Below are positions 52,758-62,464 of a stretch of 64,000 bases of DNA, piece by piece; the first letter of the stretch is position 1, and each line of letters begins with the position of its first letter. Position numbers and translations under genes: made by a program. This DNA is from Shouchella patagoniensis (GTDB lineage Bacteria > Bacillota > Bacilli > Bacillales > Bacillaceae_D). The notes under the pieces were generated by a model, which was not told the origin of the DNA, searched no databases, and worked only from the letters and a program-made list of their open reading frames with translations. The stretch covers positions 1,796,565 through 1,860,564 of the forward strand of contig NZ_KV917377.1 of the NCBI RefSeq assembly GCF_002019705.1, given 5' to 3'.

Positions 52758-52923
52758 TTGATACAACTAACTCATTTCCCAATAGGAAACAGATTGAAAA
52801 AAGAACACTAGTTCGCTATACTGTAAATACGAAAGTATGTTCGTATTTTATTTTTTGTTCTTTTGATTTTTTATCTTCCCTTTCTCTATTAACTGTTAAT
52901 TAGGCAAAAAAGGGGGATCTGTT

Positions 52924-53514
52924 ATGAGAAACGGCGAGGTAAACGCGAGTCAATCATCTACCCATATCATTGTAAAAATGTTTTTAAAAGACGAGTACCA
53001 CAAGGAATTGTATCGACTTGCCCATGAAAACCCTACAGCTGCTAACAAAGAAGCACTTGATGAGACATTTAAGCAATTTTTTACAAGAGTAAAAGTCATT
53101 CAATATATAAGTAGGCTCATATCAGGATATTCCGTGGACTATGACAAACGTTTTCGGAAACATGGGCATCTAACATCTATTGATTCCTTATTCGAAAAAG
53201 AAGGACACGCTTCCCTTCTTGATATTATTCAATCAGGTGATGTACTAGCTGACATTGAACAAGCAAATGATGAAAAAGCAAATATTGATGAATTATTTGA
53301 AAACAAAGTGCTGGCAACATCTTTCAAACATTTAAAACCTAACCAGCAATCCGTGCTTATTTACTCGTTTTTCTATGGGTACAAAAACAAAGAAATCGCA
53401 AAATTACTTACCATTTCAGAACAAAGAGTCTCTTATTATAAAAAAAGAGCTCTTCATATTTTAAAACAACAATTAATAACAGAAGAAAAGGCTGGTGGAA
53501 CAGATGTATATTGA
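52924..53514 (+). CDS. sigO: Sigma factor subunit SigO
   Basis: 196 residues. The C-terminal third is a sigma region 4 helix-turn-helix (LKPNQQSVLIYSFFYGYKNKEIAKLLTISEQRVSYYKKRAL). The N-terminal part is helical and does not carry a normal region 2. This matches SigO (YvrI) of B. subtilis, which works only with the small RsoA protein as a two-part sigma factor. AAAGGGGGATCTGTT precedes the ATG. RsoA follows with an 11-base overlap. In B. subtilis the pair directs oxalate-decarboxylase genes; none is seen here. Confidence 0.8.
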   Translation: MRNGEVNASQSSTHIIVKMFLKDEYHKELYRLAHENPTAANKEALDETFKQFFTRVKVIQYISRLISGYSVDYDKRFRKHGHLTSIDSLFEKEGHASLLDIIQSGDVLADIEQANDEKANIDELFENKVLATSFKHLKPNQQSVLIYSFFYGYKNKEIAKLLTISEQRVSYYKKRALHILKQQLITEEKAGGTDVY

Positions 53515-53746
53515 TTACGAAACGATCTTACATGAGTTTGAACCCAAAATAAAAAAAAGCCTTTATCAAACAGCCCCTTATAACAGAGAAGATCTTGAAC
53601 AAGAAATTAAATTAAAGATCTACGAAAAATTACCGGTAATACAAAATATCGATGCTCCAGGCTACTATGAGTTTGTCCATGGTGAAGCGCTTGTCGCTGA
53701 ACCTAAAGCGCGTTATTCAGATCGACCTTCATTACTAAACAAATAA
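53504..53746 (+). CDS. rsoA: Co-sigma factor RsoA
   Basis: 80 residues, near the 79 of B. subtilis RsoA. ATILHEFEPKIKKSL-like N-terminus and NREDLEQEIKLKIYEKL resemble the first helices of sigma-70 region 2. RsoA binds both SigO and the beta-prime subunit, supplying the -10 recognition that SigO lacks. The ATG at 53504 lies 5 bases after GGTGG; an upstream GTG at 53495 is less likely. The overlap with sigO implies equal production of the two partners. Confidence 0.78.
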   Translation: MYIDYETILHEFEPKIKKSLYQTAPYNREDLEQEIKLKIYEKLPVIQNIDAPGYYEFVHGEALVAEPKARYSDRPSLLNK

Positions 53747-53778
53747 TGAGGCTTGCCTTATTAGGCAGCCTCATTATT
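53742..53778. terminator. Bidirectional terminator, rsoA/permease
   Basis: A 16-bp stem with one bulged T (53742-53758 with 53763-53778). The stop codons of both convergent genes lie in the stem. Confidence 0.85.
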
Positions 53779-54655
53779 CTTTCACAGAACCTAAGACAAT
53801 TCCTTTTACGAAATACTTTTGTAGAAATGGATAGACTAGTATAATTGGCAATGCCCCAATAAAAATTTGGGCTGAACGTACTGTACGTTCCGATAAAGCT
53901 CGAACTTCATCTGGGTTCACATTTAATTGCGAAAAATCATTCTGTACAATGATCGTTTGTAAAAATGTCGATAACGGAAATTTTGATGCGTCTGTTAAAT
54001 AAATTAGTCCATCAAACCAAGAGTTCCATTGGCCAACCATTGTAAATAAGCCTACAGTTACGAGAGCTGGCAACGAAATTGGCAAATAAATTTTAAACAA
54101 GATTCGAAAATGCCCCGCTCCATCAATTAAAGCCGCTTCTTCTAATGACTTAGGTACCCCGGTGCGAAAAAAGTTTAATAATAAAATTAAATTAAATACG
54201 TTTACTGCGCCAGGTAAAACAAGTGCCCAAATTGTATTTAGCAAACCTAAATTCTGCACAAGAATATAGGTTGGAATGAGCCCACCATTAAATAACATAA
54301 TAAAAACAAGTGCATACACATATAACTTTCTTCCTTTAAATTCATGATCTTCCTTTGAGAGTGCGTATGCAGCTAGAGTTATTGTCGTTAAACTAATGAT
54401 GGTTCCCAGTACAGTCCGATATACTCCATTCCAAAGTGCTCGTACAAAATTATCATTACCAAGCGTTTGTTCCCAAGCAGCAAAGGTAAAATCAATTGGC
54501 AAAAAACGTACAAGGTTTGCATTCGCTGGTGCAGATGCACTAAAAGAAACAGCCAAAATATGAATGAGAGGCAAAATACAGAGAACCCCCAACATAAGTA
54601 GAAAAAACGTATTAAATATCGAAAAAATCCGATATGTTCGGCTTCGGTGATGCAT
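53774..54655 (-). CDS. Carbohydrate ABC transporter permease (LplC/YtcP type)
   Basis: 293 residues, six membrane spans, with the EAA loop EEAALIDGAGHFRILFKIYLPIS and the C-terminal PFLQKYFVKGIVLGSVKE of the LplC/YtcP group. It forms the second half of the sugar channel. It is last in the unit SBP-YesM-YesN-LplB-LplC and starts 10 bases after the first permease gene. No ATPase gene is present in the unit; in Bacillus the shared MsmX ATPase serves such importers. Confidence 0.88.
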   Translation of the reverse strand: MHHRSRTYRIFSIFNTFFLLMLGVLCILPLIHILAVSFSASAPANANLVRFLPIDFTFAAWEQTLGNDNFVRALWNGVYRTVLGTIISLTTITLAAYALSKEDHEFKGRKLYVYALVFIMLFNGGLIPTYILVQNLGLLNTIWALVLPGAVNVFNLILLLNFFRTGVPKSLEEAALIDGAGHFRILFKIYLPISLPALVTVGLFTMVGQWNSWFDGLIYLTDASKFPLSTFLQTIIVQNDFSQLNVNPDEVRALSERTVRSAQIFIGALPIILVYPFLQKYFVKGIVLGSVKE

Positions 54656-54665
54656 GCCACCCCTC

Positions 54666-55616
54666 CTAAAAAATTCGATAATTTGCGTATTTATACGCTA
54701 AACGGTAGCCAGTTACAATTAAGATAAAAGCAATAATTGATTTAAATACCCCTACAGCAGTCGCGTAGCTGAAGTTTCCGCCTAATAAGCCTTGTCGATA
54801 AACATACGTATCGATAATGTCACCTTTATCGTAAACAAGAGGGTTATACAAGTTGAATATTTGATCAAAACCAGCATTTAGAATATTTCCTAGAGCTAGT
54901 GTAGCTACAACAATTGTAATCGGTAAGAGCCCTGGTAATGTAATATATAAAACTTGTTGCAAACGATTTGCCCCGTCTACAATTGCGGCTTCATACAGAC
55001 TTGGATTTATACCTGCAAGAGCAGCCAGAAAAATAATCGCAGAAAATCCGAAATCCTTCCATACATCTGAAGTAATGACAGTCACTCTAAACCAATCTCC
55101 ATCACCTAAGAAAAAAATAGGTTGAAAGCCCAAACTAGTGATCATTTGATTAACTAACCCACCGTCAACTGAAAGTAAGTCAAGCAAGATACCTCCTAAG
55201 ATTACCCAAGACAAAAAATGAGGCAAGTAAACGAGCGTTTGGATGGACCGTTTAAACGCCATGACACGTACTTCGTTTAACAATAATGCAAACATAATAG
55301 GAATAATTAATTGAAAGACAATTTTAAAGCTAGAAATAATTAACGTATTCCAAATAACCTGCCTACCTTCACTGAATTCAAATATTCTTCGAAAATGGTC
55401 AAAACCTACCCATTCTGATCCACTAAAGCCAAACCAAGGCTTGTAATCTTGAAAAGCCATTATTATTCCGCCTAGAGGAATATAGTTAAAGATGATTGCG
55501 AGCAGAACCGCAGGCATAACTAGCACATGAAGCGGCCAATTTCGCTTCATGTTCCATGCTTGCTTGCGTTTCTTTTTTGGTATTTGCCGAATGACTCCTT
55601 GCCTTGGTTGAACCAT
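54666..55616 (-). CDS. Carbohydrate ABC transporter permease (LplB type)
   Basis: 316 residues. Basic N-terminus (KKKRKQAW), six spans and the EAA loop YEAAIVDGANRLQQVLYITLP. It pairs with the following LplC-type permease. AAAGGAGTG lies 10 bases before the ATG. It starts 16 bases after the yesN-like gene, in one transcription unit. Confidence 0.88.
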   Translation of the reverse strand: MVQPRQGVIRQIPKKKRKQAWNMKRNWPLHVLVMPAVLLAIIFNYIPLGGIIMAFQDYKPWFGFSGSEWVGFDHFRRIFEFSEGRQVIWNTLIISSFKIVFQLIIPIMFALLLNEVRVMAFKRSIQTLVYLPHFLSWVILGGILLDLLSVDGGLVNQMITSLGFQPIFFLGDGDWFRVTVITSDVWKDFGFSAIIFLAALAGINPSLYEAAIVDGANRLQQVLYITLPGLLPITIVVATLALGNILNAGFDQIFNLYNPLVYDKGDIIDTYVYRQGLLGGNFSYATAVGVFKSIIAFILIVTGYRLAYKYANYRIF

Positions 55617-55632
55617 GTGTACATCACTCCTT

Positions 55633-56826
55633 TTATCGGCACCTAAATTCTTGTGGCGTCAGGTTGAATTCCCGTTTAAATACTTTAATAAAATACGATG
55701 AATCTTTGAAACCAAGTTCTTCTGATATTGATGAGATTTTCTTGTTTGTATCTGTCAGTAATGCAATCGCCTTCTTCATTCTTAAGCGGTTCATGTATTC
55801 AGTGAAATTTTCTCCAGTCTCTTCTTTAAACCGTTTAGACACATAAGCCGGGTTTAAGTACAAGTAGGCCGCTACATCCTGTAGATTGGGATTTTTAGCA
55901 GAATGCGCTTCCACAAAATTTTTTACTCGCGTCGCAACCGGAGCACCTTCTCTTTCCATATCAAATGGGATCGCCTTATTTTGCTTGATAGTAGTGAACT
56001 GATCTCTCGCTTGATCCCAAAAAGGAAAGAGACTTCCTATTTTTATAGATATCGGGATATGTAGCTTTTTCTTCACATGCTTTTTTAGGAAAGCAACCTG
56101 TTCCTGAAGGGTTTCAAAAAACACGTTGTCTTCTTGCTCTAAAAGTGGATACAGCATTACTGTAAGGAGATACTCATCCATTTGGTGTTTAACGACAATT
56201 GAATATTTAGAGAGATAATTAGAAACGATGAGCTCAATGTCATTTAGGGCAACTTGTTCATTCGCGCGAATAAAAATAAAAGCGGCTTTTGTTTTCAAAG
56301 AATATGGCATACCATAAGCCTTTAACTCCGCTTTTAAATCTTCTGTTGTTTTCCTCCCCCATAACCATGGTTCAATAATCATTTCACCAAAAGAGTCAAT
56401 ATGACTTTTGATGGCTTCAATTGACCTTTCATGTACATACTTTTCACTTTGCTCTTCTCCTCTTTTGATTAATGCGTTCTCAACGGCTCTTAATAAATCT
56501 TCATCACGTACAGGCTTTAGTAGATAATCAACTGCTTGTGCTTTAATTGCTGCTTGTGCATAAGCAAAGTCAGAGTGGCCAGAAAGCAATAGACACTTAG
56601 GATTGTACTCGCTTTCTTTAATATCAGTAAGTAATTCCACACCTGATTTTCCTGGCATTCGTATATCTGTTACAACAATATCAATCGCATGAGAACAAAG
56701 GAGGGACATTGCTTCATTTGCCGTGTAAGCACAATGAACGTTGGAAATGCCAATCTCTTTCCAAGGTAAGCTCGCAAGCCCTTGTAAAGTTGCATCTTCA
56801 TCATCAACTAGCAATAATTGAAACAT
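55633..56826 (-). CDS. Response regulator, YesN-like (REC + AraC HTH)
   Basis: 397 residues. A receiver domain with phospho-acceptor Asp54 (VVTDIRMPGKSG), a central region of about 150 residues and a C-terminal AraC-type double HTH (LQDVAAYLYLNPAYVSKRFKEET, ISSISEELGFKDSSYFIKVF). Such YesN-type regulators activate the neighbouring sugar ABC genes. It starts 3 bases after the kinase gene. Confidence 0.9.
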   Translation of the reverse strand: MFQLLLVDDEDATLQGLASLPWKEIGISNVHCAYTANEAMSLLCSHAIDIVVTDIRMPGKSGVELLTDIKESEYNPKCLLLSGHSDFAYAQAAIKAQAVDYLLKPVRDEDLLRAVENALIKRGEEQSEKYVHERSIEAIKSHIDSFGEMIIEPWLWGRKTTEDLKAELKAYGMPYSLKTKAAFIFIRANEQVALNDIELIVSNYLSKYSIVVKHQMDEYLLTVMLYPLLEQEDNVFFETLQEQVAFLKKHVKKKLHIPISIKIGSLFPFWDQARDQFTTIKQNKAIPFDMEREGAPVATRVKNFVEAHSAKNPNLQDVAAYLYLNPAYVSKRFKEETGENFTEYMNRLRMKKAIALLTDTNKKISSISEELGFKDSSYFIKVFKREFNLTPQEFRCR

Positions 56827-56829
56827 GGT

Positions 56830-58560
56830 CTAACCTCTCCTTTCGTCGCTATTCGTTTCTTCCCATAAAATGTCGACTTGTAAGCCTCCTAGTGATGAGA
56901 ATGATAGGCGTAAGCCAGATCGACCACCATAGCGTTTTCTAAGCCTTTGATGGACATTTCTCATTCCATAGTTTTCTGTTAATACTTCTTCTTGTTCCAA
57001 AGCCTGTACCATCTGTTCAATTTCTGTGTGCCCCAACTTTCCACCATTGTCTTCAACAGAAATTCGGCAATACCCACCTTTGTTTTCACCAGTTATGCGA
57101 ATTGTACCTATACCATCAATTTCTTCAATCGCATGAACGATCGCATTCTCGACAATTGGCTGAACTAATAATCGTGGTATTGACCAACCTTTGAGCTCTT
57201 CTGCTACAGTAATGGAGTATTTCAGATGTCGTTTACGTAAAGCGTGTATCGCCAGAAAGTTGTCAACAAGTTCTAATTCTTCCGTAATTGTTGTTTCTGC
57301 TTGTTCTACTTTTGTTCGATAACGGAAATAATCACCTAAATGAAGTGCCATTGCTTCAACTGCATCTGTATTACGCACTTTCGCCATATTTTTTATGTAA
57401 AAGAGACAGTTGTATAAAAAATGAGGATCTATTTGTGCTTGCAGTAACTTTAATGTTGCATCTTGTGACCTGATTTTTTCTTCAAATACTTGTTCAATTA
57501 ACGTTTGAATTTGTTCTGCCATATCGTTAAAACCATTCATCGCTATTGCAAACTCCTTTTGGTCGAGAACTTCCATTCGCACCCCATAATTCCCCTTTTT
57601 GAAGGCTAGAATTGAATCCTTGATCCGATCAACCGGGCGATGAATTTGAGTGTACAGTAACCAGGCTGCAGCTACTCCTAAACAAAGAAGCAAACTGACA
57701 GATAGATAAAACCACGTTCTTGTGGTAGCAATTGGCTTAAGCACTTTTTCCACTGGAACAAAGTCTACAAGTGCCCACTCTAAACTAGGCGATTCAATAT
57801 AAGTTATTGCATAGTTTGTATCACCATCTCGAAACCGCTCTGTACCGATGCTTTCCATCTCTTTTGGAAGATCAAATCCATTATGAAATAGGTCGTTTAC
57901 GTCGTTATGTTGTGCTCCTCGCGGCTTAATTGAATCAAACGAATGATGATATAAAATCGCATAACCACCGTCCGATGAATTTAGTTCACTAAGATGTTTA
58001 CGCATGCTCTCTACATAAATCCTTGCTTCAATAATAACTCCACTTGTTTGCCTTTCGTTTTGAATAGGAAATTGTACATGTTGTACAAAATATGGACGAT
58101 CATTATCCTTACTATGTTTTTCATCCACGTACTTCCAAGATAAAGCTAGTTCATCTGGACGTTGAGGAGATGCCGACATTGTCGTTATAGACTTTTCACC
58201 ATCAGGTAAAAACATTGAAACGTCAACTAAAAGATTACTTAATTGTTGATAAAGTAAGATCTTTTTTTGAATGCCCATTTGCAATTCGACAGATTCGTAT
58301 GGACGCAATAAATCAACGTTGCGTAGTCTATTCGTTTCAGGATCAATACTTAACGCAACTAAAAATTGAGAAACTTGCCCTAAATCGGCTTCCAATCGAT
58401 TCATCGATACTTCTAACCTGTTTAAATTTCTTGATTCGATTTCTTCTCGAACAACTTGCTCACTTACATAATTAGAATACGCATATAAAGATATAACTGG
58501 AATTAAAAGCAATACAATGCTAACAACCATTTTCTGAAATAAGCTCAATTGCCCAAGCAT
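56830..58560 (-). CDS. Sensor histidine kinase, YesM-like
   Basis: 576 residues. Two membrane spans (about 10-27 and 277-300) enclose an extracellular Cache-like sensor domain. A HAMP domain (about 300-355), a His_kinase domain with the phospho-His in LLQAQIDPHFLYNCLFYI and a HATPase domain (VQPIVENAIVHAIE, YGMRNVHQRL) follow. It likely senses an extracellular sugar, directly or through the binding protein encoded upstream. Confidence 0.9.
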   Translation of the reverse strand: MLGQLSLFQKMVVSIVLLLIPVISLYAYSNYVSEQVVREEIESRNLNRLEVSMNRLEADLGQVSQFLVALSIDPETNRLRNVDLLRPYESVELQMGIQKKILLYQQLSNLLVDVSMFLPDGEKSITTMSASPQRPDELALSWKYVDEKHSKDNDRPYFVQHVQFPIQNERQTSGVIIEARIYVESMRKHLSELNSSDGGYAILYHHSFDSIKPRGAQHNDVNDLFHNGFDLPKEMESIGTERFRDGDTNYAITYIESPSLEWALVDFVPVEKVLKPIATTRTWFYLSVSLLLCLGVAAAWLLYTQIHRPVDRIKDSILAFKKGNYGVRMEVLDQKEFAIAMNGFNDMAEQIQTLIEQVFEEKIRSQDATLKLLQAQIDPHFLYNCLFYIKNMAKVRNTDAVEAMALHLGDYFRYRTKVEQAETTITEELELVDNFLAIHALRKRHLKYSITVAEELKGWSIPRLLVQPIVENAIVHAIEEIDGIGTIRITGENKGGYCRISVEDNGGKLGHTEIEQMVQALEQEEVLTENYGMRNVHQRLRKRYGGRSGLRLSFSSLGGLQVDILWEETNSDERRG

Positions 58561-58670
58561 CGGCCATCACTCTCCTCTGCACTAGTGTACATATAACATC
58601 ACAAGTGCGAAAAGCTTATTTTTTTGACCGGTTATGATTATGAAATACGGTTGCAAAGAGACTAGTAAGA

Positions 58671-58702
58671 AGCAGCGCTTAACTCAAAAACCATGCGCTG
58701 CT
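58671..58702 (-). terminator. Hairpin after the binding-protein gene
   Basis: AGCAGCGC (58671-58678) pairs with GCGCTGCT (58695-58702); beyond one mismatch the stem extends outward. No T run follows, so it may attenuate or stabilise the binding-protein mRNA relative to the rest. Confidence 0.5.
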
Positions 58703-58722
58703 ACTTCGACTTATTATCGTTT

Positions 58723-60390
58723 TTAGTTGCTGCTTACTGTGTTAAACCACTCATTTACTTCAGCTGTGACATTATCGCCACCTGAAGTTTTCCACTGTTC
58801 GACCAAAGCGTCAAATTGATCAATAGATGTTTCACCGTAAATCATTTTGCTAAACCCTTCACTTAACATCGTATCAAGCGTGTCCCCTCTATCAACTATC
58901 GTTTTAGTAGGAGCTCCAGTAAACATACTAGGTATCTGTGCCTCTGCTCCGTCCACAACAATTCTCGCGCCTTCCCACGCCTCTTCAGGATATTGAAGAT
59001 ACATTTTCTTTTCAAAAGGCGTTTCAGGTTCTATTCCACGTGCGAAGTCAGCTAGAGTATTGATATACAATGATGGAATTCTTGCCCCATCGAAAGTTAA
59101 TGTATATTTAACAGGATCAACTCGCCCTCCAGGTATATCGTCCTCGCTATACTTCACTTCGTCACCTTCAATGACGTAATCATATCCTTCAGCAAATCCA
59201 TACTCAAACTCTCCACCATCTTTAGGATTGGCATAATGATCAAATAAATAGTTTTGATAAACAAAGAAAGCTTGAATTTCATCTTCAGTAGCGTTTTCGT
59301 TAATCATAACGGAACCATTTTGAGCAGTGACTCCCGTCGATCTACCTTTCTTACCCTCAGGTCCAGTTGGGATTTCATATGCCTTATACTCTGCAGCTTC
59401 AACATTTTGCTTTAATTCTGCCAAAGGCCAATCTGGCATCCAATGAGGTCCAGCAATAATGCCTGCTCTTCCAGCCGTAAACAATTCTGCAGCTTTTCCT
59501 TCGTCCCAAAGCCCAGATTCAGGATGAATATAACCTTCATCCATCCAATGCTTCATTGTCTCTAAACCTTCTTTAATTTCTGGCTGAATACTGCCATTAA
59601 CTAATGAACCATCTTCTGCAAGATTCCACTGATCAGGCATTCCGCCATATGCCCCAAATACCCAATCAACTGTAGACATCCAAGTATTGAGATTATTCGT
59701 AAAACCAGTAGCTAATCCATATACTTTTTCACCTGTTCCTGTCGGATCATCATTTACAAAAGCGTCCATCATTGCTTCAATATCATCCATTGTCTCTGGA
59801 GCATCAAGCCCTAAATTATCCATCCAATCTTGACGAATAAACAAAACGGTATCCCCGTTCATTTCATAATCTAAAATAGGAATAGCCATACGGCCTTCTT
59901 CTCTTATATAGGGATCCCATGCATGAGGATCTGCGTCCATCGCTTCCTTCCATGCATCTGAGGCATACTTGTCAAATAGTTCACCGACCTCTTGTACGCG
60001 CCCAGAATCAATGATATCCTGCGTTAAGGAACTTCTAAGAGCCAAAATAGATGGGAGCTCCTCATTCGCAGACATACTTAATTGTAATTTAGTGTCGAAT
60101 GTATCCCCTGGTCCACTCGTTGTCCAAATATAGTTTAAATCAATATTAAATGTATCTTTTACCCACTGTGTGTGTACGTTATCTTGTATGGTTTCATCAT
60201 CTCTGAAGAAAATATCACCTGAAACATGTTTAATTAAATCAAGAGTGACCGGTTCTTCAAAACGTTCTGGTAAATCATTAGCTGAGGCAACTGGTTCAAT
60301 CGTACTTTCTTTTTGTGATGAAGAATCACTGCAACCAACCATAACTAGAGCAACTACACTTGCAAAGATAACCGTATTATATCTTCTCAA
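58723..60390 (-). CDS. Carbohydrate-binding lipoprotein (LipO/YtcQ type)
   Basis: 555 residues. Signal with a lipobox-like VMVGC (Cys near residue 20), then a family 1 extracellular binding protein of the large LipO/YtcQ type, with SILALRSSLTQDIIDSGRVQ, MDDIEAMMDAFVNDDPTGTG and FTAGRAGIIAGPHWMPDWPL. It delivers an oligosaccharide to the two permeases. The start is taken as TTG at 60390 because AGGGGGA is 6-7 bases upstream. The ATG at 60423 has no ribosome site. It is the first gene of the transport unit. Confidence 0.88.
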   Translation of the reverse strand: MRRYNTVIFASVVALVMVGCSDSSSQKESTIEPVASANDLPERFEEPVTLDLIKHVSGDIFFRDDETIQDNVHTQWVKDTFNIDLNYIWTTSGPGDTFDTKLQLSMSANEELPSILALRSSLTQDIIDSGRVQEVGELFDKYASDAWKEAMDADPHAWDPYIREEGRMAIPILDYEMNGDTVLFIRQDWMDNLGLDAPETMDDIEAMMDAFVNDDPTGTGEKVYGLATGFTNNLNTWMSTVDWVFGAYGGMPDQWNLAEDGSLVNGSIQPEIKEGLETMKHWMDEGYIHPESGLWDEGKAAELFTAGRAGIIAGPHWMPDWPLAELKQNVEAAEYKAYEIPTGPEGKKGRSTGVTAQNGSVMINENATEDEIQAFFVYQNYLFDHYANPKDGGEFEYGFAEGYDYVIEGDEVKYSEDDIPGGRVDPVKYTLTFDGARIPSLYINTLADFARGIEPETPFEKKMYLQYPEEAWEGARIVVDGAEAQIPSMFTGAPTKTIVDRGDTLDTMLSEGFSKMIYGETSIDQFDALVEQWKTSGGDNVTAEVNEWFNTVSSN

Positions 60391-60436
60391 AACCATTCCC
60401 CCTGAAACCCTCTTATTTTTCATGTAAAAATAAAAT

Positions 60437-60450
60437 TGTAAGCCCTTTCA
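60437..60450. promoter_or_regulatory. Weak cre-like site before the binding-protein gene
   Basis: On the minus strand TGAAAGGGCTTACA fits the TGWAANCGNTNWCA consensus at all but one position, but the mismatch is in the central CG, which is usually important. Confidence 0.22.
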
Positions 60451-60545
60451 TTTATAATATAACGCTTTTTTCATTTCACTGAAATATGACTATTTTTAGG
60501 TTCACGGTACTATTTCTATCTTTTTCTGCGAGTGTTGCCATGCGA

Positions 60546-60577
60546 AAAAAACCTTGATTTAAAGATCAAGGTTTTTT
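60546..60577 (-). terminator. Terminator of the broken acetyltransferase gene
   Basis: A 13-bp stem AAAAAACCTTGAT/ATCAAGGTTTTTT (60546-60558 with 60565-60577) follows the original stop codon at 60579-60581. Confidence 0.82.
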
Positions 60578-60578
60578 G

Positions 60579-60964
60579 TTAAATTATTTTCAATGAAATT
60601 GAATCAGCTACAGGTTTAAAGCCAATTTTTTGATAGATATGATTCGAAGTCGGATTCGATAAGTCTGTGTATATAAGAACTGAGTCGTACCCTTGCGAGA
60701 CAATACATCAGCAAATAATTCTGCTTCTAACCGATCTATAAAAAAAGCAAATGAGAAAACAGCTTGTTTGGGAATTGTCTGTAAACAAACAATGAAAGGC
60801 GAACTCCAGCGGTAACCAATGGCCATAAACAAAGGTTTGACACCACTTTTTATTGATTGCATCAAAAGGCCAATTAAGAGGTTATTTTCCCACTCATTCT
60901 TATGTAGGACAGGTGCGGCTTCTTCATAAAACGCTTCTGCATTGCTGAAAATCTTGATTTCCAT
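60579..60964 (-). pseudogene. Broken GNAT acetyltransferase
   Basis: The N-terminal part (ATG at 60964, reading EIKIFSNAEAFYEEAAPVL) and the C-terminal GNAT signature are in different frames. Near 60675 the reading frame slips by one; in the other frame the sequence continues YTDLSNPTSNHIYQKIGF and ends in the TAA at 60579-60581. The intact families with this signature are about 270 residues; here only about 125 codons remain, so the middle (including most of the acetyl-CoA site) is also missing. The current frame stops early after 118 codons. Confidence 0.78.
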
Positions 60965-60995
60965 TAGTATCCTCCGTTTCCTTTAGAAGAAAGAT

Positions 60996-61024
60996 AAAAG
61001 GCATCTCTTAAGAAGATGCCTTTT
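60996..61024 (-). terminator. pepT terminator
   Basis: An 11-bp stem (60996-61006 with 61014-61024) 4 bases after the pepT stop, with a T tract on the minus strand. Confidence 0.78.
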
Positions 61025-61027
61025 GCT

Positions 61028-62257
61028 TTAAGCCCGCTCTTCAACCAATGCAACAATGGTTGTAATTACGTGCACCGCTTTCTCCATGTTGTCGACGGAG
61101 ACATATTCATAACGTCCGTGGTAGTTTTCGCCGCCTGTAAATAGATTAGGCGTGGGCAGCCCTTTGTAAGAAAGCTGTGAACCATCCGTTCCCCCTCGAA
61201 TAGGACCAACCTTAGGTTCAATATTTAACTTTTTCATTGCATCTATTGCTACATCAACAATTTCTTGCATCGGTTCAATTTTTTCACGCATATTGTAGTA
61301 TTGATCTCGAAGTTCTAGATAAACATTCTCTTTCCCATGTTTATCTTGCATCTGCCTAACGACTGCTTCCATCTTTGCTTTTCTTGATGCAAAATTTGAC
61401 CGGTCAAAGTCACGAATAATATAATGCAGTTCCGCAAAATCAGTTGTTCCTTCCATCGAAAGCAAATGAAAAAATCCTTCGTATCCTTCCGTAAATTCTG
61501 GTGCCTCATCAGCAGGCAGATGTGCATGAAACTCCATCGCCCGTTTCATCGCATTTACCATTTTATTTTTAGCTGTACCTGGATGGGTGCTCACACCTTG
61601 AAAGGTTACTTTAGCAGCTGCCGCGTTGAAACTTTCAAATTGAAATTCACCTAACGGTCCACCATCTAGCGTATAAGCAAAATCAGCACCAAATCTCTTA
61701 ACATCAAAATGGGCCGGACCTCTACCAATCTCCTCGTCTGGCGTAAATGCAACACGGATTTTCCCATGCTTAACCTCTGGGTGCTTAATGAGATAATCCA
61801 TTGCCGTCATAATTTCCGCAATTCCTGCTTTATCATCAGCTCCGAGTAACGTCGTCCCATCCGTTGTAATAAGCGTATGACCCTTATAATTTGCTAACTC
61901 TGGAAATTGTCTGCTTGATAAAATTGTACTTTTATTAAGAACAATTTCTTCTCCATCCACATTTTCATGAACTTGAGGAGATACGCTTTTGCCCGTAAAT
62001 TCAGTCGCTGTATCTAGATGCGCTAAAAAACCAATAACAGGAACCTCTTTATCTGTATTCCCTTCGAGCGTTGCCATCACATAACCATTTTCATCAATCG
62101 TTACTTCACTTAATCCTAGAGCTTTCAGTTCTTCAACAAGAATGTTCCCAAGCTCAAGTTGTCCCTTTGTTGTCGGAATAGCATTGCTTGATTCACTTGA
62201 TTGTGTATCTATTTTAGCGTAGCGCACAAAACGTTCAATTATTTGTTGTTTCATCAT
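61028..62257 (-). CDS. pepT: Peptidase T (tripeptidase)
   Basis: 409 residues of the M20B family. Zinc ligands are in [29 protein letters not shown] and [10 protein letters not shown], with the last His in [32 protein letters not shown] is diagnostic for PepT. It removes the N-terminal residue from tripeptides in the cytoplasm. AAGAGGAGC is 5 bases before two consecutive ATGs. It is a single-gene unit. Confidence 0.95.
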   Translation of the reverse strand: MMKQQIIERFVRYAKIDTQSSESSNAIPTTKGQLELGNILVEELKALGLSEVTIDENGYVMATLEGNTDKEVPVIGFLAHLDTATEFTGKSVSPQVHENVDGEEIVLNKSTILSSRQFPELANYKGHTLITTDGTTLLGADDKAGIAEIMTAMDYLIKHPEVKHGKIRVAFTPDEEIGRGPAHFDVKRFGADFAYTLDGGPLGEFQFESFNAAAAKVTFQGVSTHPGTAKNKMVNAMKRAMEFHAHLPADEAPEFTEGYEGFFHLLSMEGTTDFAELHYIIRDFDRSNFASRKAKMEAVVRQMQDKHGKENVYLELRDQYYNMREKIEPMQEIVDVAIDAMKKLNIEPKVGPIRGGTDGSQLSYKGLPTPNLFTGGENYHGRYEYVSVDNMEKAVHVITTIVALVEERA

Positions 62258-62464
62258 TCTAGCTCCTCTTTAATTATGTAGTTAGTAGAATCATTATAGC
62301 AAATTTATTCGTTGCATCGCTTAGAGAATCTCATACTATTTATTTTTTAAAACAATTTGTCGAAAAAAATAAACCGATATGCTATATTCTAAAAGGTGCA
62401 TAATCATAAGTTTCTATTCCAATTTCCGCACACAACTTAGACGAACAAAATTTATATGTAAGAG

